A DNA stretch of 64,000 nt from an uncultured Pseudomonas sp. Lineage in GTDB: Bacteria > Pseudomonadota > Gammaproteobacteria > Pseudomonadales > Pseudomonadaceae. The notes beneath the pieces are model-generated. The model was not told the DNA's origin, did not search any database, and saw only the letters and a list, made by a program, of their open reading frames with translations. Both the position numbers and the translations under genes were made by a program. Position 1 is the first letter of the stretch. Each line of letters opens with the position of its first letter. The stretch is taken from the NCBI RefSeq assembly GCF_913777995.1, contig NZ_CAJYVE010000025.1, positions 62,001-126,000 on the forward strand. The letters run 5' to 3'. This document shows, piece by piece, positions 60,154-64,000 of this stretch.

Positions 60154-61551
60154 TCAGGCGTTCTCGACCCGAGTGTGGTGGTTGGCCGCCGGCTTGCGAC
60201 GCAGGAAGGCGATGAACAGAATCGCACCGGTCACCGCAGCGGTCAGCAGGGTTTCGTAACGGTAGCTCGGGCTGACCAGCATATAGCCCAGCACCAGGGT
60301 GATGAGGCCGATGACGAACCAGGTCAGCCATGGGAACAGCCACATCTTGAAAGCGATCTCGGTGCCTTCACGCTCCATGATGGCGCGCATGCGCAGTTGG
60401 GAAATGGCGATCACCAGGTACACCAGCAAGGCGATGGCGCCGGTGGTCGACAGCAGGAAGCCGAAGACCTGCCCAGGGAAGGCATAGTTGACGAAGCAGC
60501 CCACGAAGCCCGCCAGGGTCGACAGCACCACCGCCACCGTCGGTACCCCGCTGCCGGACACCCGGCGCACCGACTCGGGCGCCTCGCCACGTGCTGCCAG
60601 GGAATAGAGCATGCGCGAGGCAGTGTACAGCCCGGAATTCATGCAGCTGGTAACCGCGACGAACACCACGATATCCACCGCCAGTTTGGCACCCGGCACA
60701 TTGAGCACTTCGAGCACGCGCTGGAACGACCCGACCTTGACCAGCGCCGGATCATTCCAGGCCACCAGCGAGACGATGAAGAAGATCGAGAACAGGTAGA
60801 AGATCGCAATGCGATAGACCACCAGATTGGTGGCGCGGCGAATCTTGTCCTTGGGGTTGGCCGTTTCATCGGCGGCGATGGTGACGATCTCGGCGCCGAA
60901 AAACGAGAAGATGGTCACCAGCACGCCGCCCAGCACCGCGCCAAAGCCGTTGGGCATGAAACCGCCGCTCTGCCACAGGTGCTGCACGCCGGACACCTCG
61001 GCCAGCGGCCAGATACCGAGCACAGCCGCCGAACAGATACCGATGAACGCCAGAATCGCCACCACCTTGACCAGCGCGAACCAGTACTCGAATTCGCCGA
61101 AGTTCTTCACGCTGACCAGGTTGGTGGCCGACAGCACGATCATGATCAGGAAGGCAAACAGCCAGGACGGTACGGCCGGCATCCACGCATGCAGAATGTC
61201 CGCACCCGCGATGGCTTCGACCGGGATGATCAGCACCCAGAACCACCAGTACAGCCAGCCGATGGTAAAACCGGCACGCGGTCCGATGGCGCGGGCGGCA
61301 TAAGTGGAGAACGAGCCGCTGTCCGGGTTGGCGACGGCCATTTCGCCAAGCATGCGCATCACCAGCAACACCAGGGTGCCAGCGATCAGGTAAGAGATCA
61401 GGATCGCCGGGCCGGCCTTGGCGATGGCATTGGACGAACCGATGAACAGGCCGGCACCAATGATCCCGGCAATCGAAATCATCGACACCTGGCGCGAGGT
61501 CAGGCCGTGCTTGAGTGAGCGGTGCTCGTTCTTGTTGTGTGGTGTAGCCAT
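60154..61551 (-). CDS. GabP-type amino acid permease
   Basis: This 465-residue APC transporter with twelve helices is very similar to E. coli GabP as remembered: SIAGIIGAGLFIGSSNAIAK, MRMLGEMAVANPDSGSFSTY, IGWLYWWFWVLIIPVEAIAG, SVKNFGEFEYWFALVKVVAI. It would take up 4-aminobutyrate or related omega-amino acids. Its position 160 nt downstream of amaA on the same strand suggests a lysine-pathway compound such as 5-aminovalerate or pipecolate. Confidence 0.87.
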   Translation of the reverse strand: MATPHNKNEHRSLKHGLTSRQVSMISIAGIIGAGLFIGSSNAIAKAGPAILISYLIAGTLVLLVMRMLGEMAVANPDSGSFSTYAARAIGPRAGFTIGWLYWWFWVLIIPVEAIAGADILHAWMPAVPSWLFAFLIMIVLSATNLVSVKNFGEFEYWFALVKVVAILAFIGICSAAVLGIWPLAEVSGVQHLWQSGGFMPNGFGAVLGGVLVTIFSFFGAEIVTIAADETANPKDKIRRATNLVVYRIAIFYLFSIFFIVSLVAWNDPALVKVGSFQRVLEVLNVPGAKLAVDIVVFVAVTSCMNSGLYTASRMLYSLAARGEAPESVRRVSGSGVPTVAVVLSTLAGFVGCFVNYAFPGQVFGFLLSTTGAIALLVYLVIAISQLRMRAIMEREGTEIAFKMWLFPWLTWFVIGLITLVLGYMLVSPSYRYETLLTAAVTGAILFIAFLRRKPAANHHTRVENA

Positions 61552-61711
61552 GGTGTTTCCTCAAGGTGAACGTCACCCCCGCAGGCAGCCGAAAGCCGCG
61601 TCGCGCGATGGGGGCACGTATACGGGTAAGCGATGTACAGGCCCTGAGGCAGGGCCGGGTCATTGGCTCAGGCGCGGCCTGCCGAGCAGCAGGTCGCGCA
61701 CGCTCCTGGGG

Positions 61712-63004
61712 TCAGAGCACCACGCGCAGGCACTGTCCGGCATGGTAAAGCATGAAGCCCGCCTCGTAGCCCAGGCTGCGCAAGGCGTTGCCTGGCGCCG
61801 GCTGACTGGTCGAGAAGGAGACCGGAAGGGCCTGGGGATCGTTATCGCCGAGCAGGTAGTCGGCGAAACACTTGCCCACCAGCGTGCCGGTGGTCACCCC
61901 GCGACCATTGAAGCCGGTGGCCGCCAACAGGCCGGGAGCCGGTTCCAGAAGTCGCAGCAGGTGGTCCGGGGTAAAGCCGATACGCCCGGTCCAGGTGCAC
62001 TCCCACTCCACTTGGTTGCCCAGTTGCGGAAAGTAATGCTGCTGAATGCGGTCGGCCCACTGGCGGATGAACCACAGCGGATAGTTGCCGGCATTGCCCA
62101 GGCTGCCCAGCACCAGGCGCCCCTGGGCATCACGACGGATGCTGCTCAGCACCGTGCGGGTGTCCCAGGAACCCTGGCCGCCCTTGAGGATCTCGGCCTG
62201 GGCGGCGCCCTCCAGTGGCACGGAAGCGACCTGGTAGTAATAACCGGCGAATATGTGGCGCTGAACCTCGGTCCAGTCACCTTCGGTATAGGCATTGGAG
62301 GCGATGATGACCTTCTCGGCCTGCACGCTGCCACCGGCGGTGCTCACCTGCCAGCCGTCGGCGGTGCGCCGCAGTCCGCTGACCGGTGACTCGCCATACA
62401 GCTCCCCGCCCCTGGCCGCCACATTGAGCGCCAGCCCGGAGACATAAGCCATGGGATTGACGGTGCCAGCGCGGTGGTCCAGCACGGCCCCGGCGATGCG
62501 GTCGGTACCGCAGGCGTCTTCACAGGCCTTGCCGGTCAGCAGCTCCACCGGCGCACCGCGCCGCTGCCATTGCTCGACACGGCTGCGCAGGTCGGCCAGG
62601 CCCTTGGCGTTATGCGCCATGTGCAGGGTGCCGGTGCGGGTGTCCTGGCAGTCGATGCCGTACTTGTCGATGGTGGCGAACACCAGTGCCGGCGCGGCGC
62701 CCAGGGCGGTGTTCAGACGCGTGGCCTCGGCACTGCCGAGCACCTTCTCCAGTTCGTCCGGGGCGACCCAGGTGCCGGCATTGACCAGGCCGACATTGCG
62801 ACCCGAGCCGCCGTGACCGACCTGGTGCGCCTCTACGACTACCACCGACTTGCCGCCTTCGAGCAGGCGCAAGGCGGCCGACAGGCCGGTAAAGCCGGCG
62901 CCGATGATGCACACATCAGCGCTGCGCTCGCCGGTCAACGGCGGATGCGCGGGGCGTTGCGGGGTCAGCTGTTCCCAGAGACACCCCTGTTTGAGTTGCG
63001 CCAT
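61712..63004 (-). CDS. amaA: L-pipecolate oxidase AmaA
   Basis: This 430-residue FAD-dependent amine oxidase of the DAO fold has an N-terminal dinucleotide site VCIIGAGFTGLSAALRLLEG, HGGSGRNVGLVNAG as flavin contact, and late WTGRIGFTPDHLL and GFNGRGVTTGTLVG. In P. putida AmaA oxidises L-pipecolate to piperideine-6-carboxylate on the D-lysine route. The partner aldehyde dehydrogenase AmaB gene lies just upstream, supporting this over a gamma-glutamylputrescine oxidase. A terminator separates the two genes. Confidence 0.85.
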   Translation of the reverse strand: MAQLKQGCLWEQLTPQRPAHPPLTGERSADVCIIGAGFTGLSAALRLLEGGKSVVVVEAHQVGHGGSGRNVGLVNAGTWVAPDELEKVLGSAEATRLNTALGAAPALVFATIDKYGIDCQDTRTGTLHMAHNAKGLADLRSRVEQWQRRGAPVELLTGKACEDACGTDRIAGAVLDHRAGTVNPMAYVSGLALNVAARGGELYGESPVSGLRRTADGWQVSTAGGSVQAEKVIIASNAYTEGDWTEVQRHIFAGYYYQVASVPLEGAAQAEILKGGQGSWDTRTVLSSIRRDAQGRLVLGSLGNAGNYPLWFIRQWADRIQQHYFPQLGNQVEWECTWTGRIGFTPDHLLRLLEPAPGLLAATGFNGRGVTTGTLVGKCFADYLLGDNDPQALPVSFSTSQPAPGNALRSLGYEAGFMLYHAGQCLRVVL

Positions 63005-63073
63005 TGAAAAACCCCAGAGCGATCAACGTGGCGGCAATCCAGAGCGAACGGCTTCAGCCGCCCGCCCTGAAGA

Positions 63074-63108
63074 CAAAAAAAAGACCGGGGTCCGTCAGGA
63101 GCCCGGCC
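63074..63108 (-). terminator. Rho-independent terminator between amaB and amaA
   Basis: On the minus strand GGCCGGGC and ACCCCGGTC form a stem with one G-U pair, followed by eight T residues. It should end or attenuate the amaB transcript before amaA. Confidence 0.72.
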
Positions 63109-63118
63109 TGGCAACACT

Positions 63119-64000
63119 TCAGTCGAACACGATGCCCTGGGCCAGCGGCAGTTCACGGGAATAGTTGACGGTGTTGGTCTGGCGGCGCATGTAGGCTTTC
63201 CAGGCATCGGAGCCGGACTCACGCCCGCCACCGGTTTCCTTCTCCCCGCCGAAAGCGCCGCCGATTTCTGCACCGCTGGTGCCGATGTTGACGTTGGCAA
63301 TGCCGCAGTCGCTGCCGGCCGCGCCCTGGAAGGCTTCGGCTTCACGCACGTCGGTGGTGAAGATGCACGACGACAGGCCCTGCGGCACTTCGTTGTTCAG
63401 GCGCAGCGCTTCTTCGAAATCGTCGTAGGCCAGCACGTAGAGGATCGGTGCAAAGGTCTCGTGGCGTACCACCTCGCTCTGCGCAGGCATCTCGGCAATG
63501 GCCGGCGAAACGTAGTAGGCGTTGGGATAGCGATCGGTCAGCTGACGCTCGCCACCGAACACCTGGCCACCTTCGTCGCGCGCCTTGGTCAGGGCATCCT
63601 GCATGGCGGTGAACGCCTGCTTGTCGATCAGCGGGCCGATCAGGTTGCCTTCGCGAGGGTCGCCGATGCGTACCTTGCCGTAGGCGGCCTTGACCCGTGC
63701 CACCACCTCGTCCTTGATCGAGCGATGCACGATCAGGCGACGCAGGGTGGTGCAGCGTTGACCGGCAGTACCCACGGCGCTGAACAGGATGCCACGCACG
63801 GCCAGGTCGAGGTCGGCGCTCGGGGCAAGGATCATGGCGTTGTTGCCGCCCAGCTCGAGGATGGTACGGCCGAAGCGTGCGGCGACACGCGGGCCGACTT
63901 CACGGCCCATACGGGTGCTGCCGGTGGCGCTGACCAGCGGTACGCGCGGGTCATCGACCAGCACTTCGCCTGCTTCACGGTCACCGATGATCAGCTGCGC
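63119..64000 (-). CDS. amaB: Piperideine-6-carboxylate/alpha-aminoadipate semialdehyde dehydrogenase AmaB (5'-truncated)
   Basis: The frame is open to the window edge; 293 codons of a protein normally near 500 residues are present. The catalytic Glu lies in TILELGGNNAMIL, the catalytic Cys in GTAGQRCTTLRRL, and the C-terminal end GSDAWKAYMRRQTNTVNY is typical of the antiquitin-like ALDH7 group. It oxidises alpha-aminoadipate semialdehyde to aminoadipate, the step after AmaA. The start lies beyond the window on the minus strand. Confidence 0.88.
   Translation of the reverse strand, partial: AQLIIGDREAGEVLVDDPRVPLVSATGSTRMGREVGPRVAARFGRTILELGGNNAMILAPSADLDLAVRGILFSAVGTAGQRCTTLRRLIVHRSIKDEVVARVKAAYGKVRIGDPREGNLIGPLIDKQAFTAMQDALTKARDEGGQVFGGERQLTDRYPNAYYVSPAIAEMPAQSEVVRHETFAPILYVLAYDDFEEALRLNNEVPQGLSSCIFTTDVREAEAFQGAAGSDCGIANVNIGTSGAEIGGAFGGEKETGGGRESGSDAWKAYMRRQTNTVNYSRELPLAQGIVFD

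Overview
The window is high-GC DNA from a Pseudomonas, most likely of the P. putida group. The evidence is the gene order around actP-yjcH, a BetX-like betaine-binding protein, the minCDE operon, rluA, apeB and prc; the NAGGN osmoprotectant trio; the amaA/amaB lysine-pipecolate genes; bphO-bphP; and scattered REP/BIME palindromes. It is chromosomal core sequence with one decayed accessory island and one aromatic-catabolism block. No rRNA, tRNA, CRISPR array or intact insertion sequence is visible.

Layout. 1-7.1 kb holds the 3' part of mnmC, an ETHE1-like metallo-beta-lactamase protein, an AttEFGH-like ABC exporter with its lipoprotein, and an orphan gene behind a possible sigma-54 promoter. 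7.1-9.7 kb is a decayed, lower-GC island. It contains a broken DHH/DHHA1 phosphoesterase, an orphan membrane protein, and a mosaic in which a GH19-endolysin-like fragment is joined to two separate pieces of umuC/rulB. 9.8-14.6 kb is the N-acetylglutaminylglutamine amide trio. 14.8-18.3 kb has yheU, a csrA paralogue, small membrane proteins and the acetate permease pair. 18.5-24.2 kb has the betaine-binding protein, a strong candidate CrcZ/CrcY-family small RNA, an alpha/beta hydrolase overlapping mlaA, and a pirin. 24.4-41.5 kb is largely housekeeping: patatin, LpxL-type acyltransferase, minCDE, rluA, apeB, a GntR-controlled ABC importer, a HAD phosphatase, a quinone oxidoreductase, prc, and an EAL-CBS-GGDEF protein. 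41.5-55.2 kb is a catabolic block with a FeaR-type regulator, an APC permease, an outer-membrane porin, an SMP-30 lactonase, an MFS transporter, a Tat-exported amidohydrolase, a two-component p-hydroxyphenylacetate 3-hydroxylase, a soluble PAS chemoreceptor and a phenylacetaldehyde-type dehydrogenase. 55.3-59.4 kb has the phytochrome genes and a transaldolase-like protein lacking the Schiff-base lysine. 60.1-64 kb has a GabP-type permease, amaA and the 3' part of amaB.

The main thread is carbon catabolite control. The intergenic region at 19.7-20.3 kb has a 10-bp inverted repeat resembling a CbrB site, a well-spaced sigma-54 promoter, about six A-rich CA motifs and a terminal hairpin. This is the layout of the Crc/Hfq-titrating RNAs. 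The same AAnAAnAA motif occurs next to the ribosome-binding sites of at least five genes in the 42-53 kb catabolic block and of yjcH-actP. The window may therefore hold both the RNA antagonist and several of its targets.
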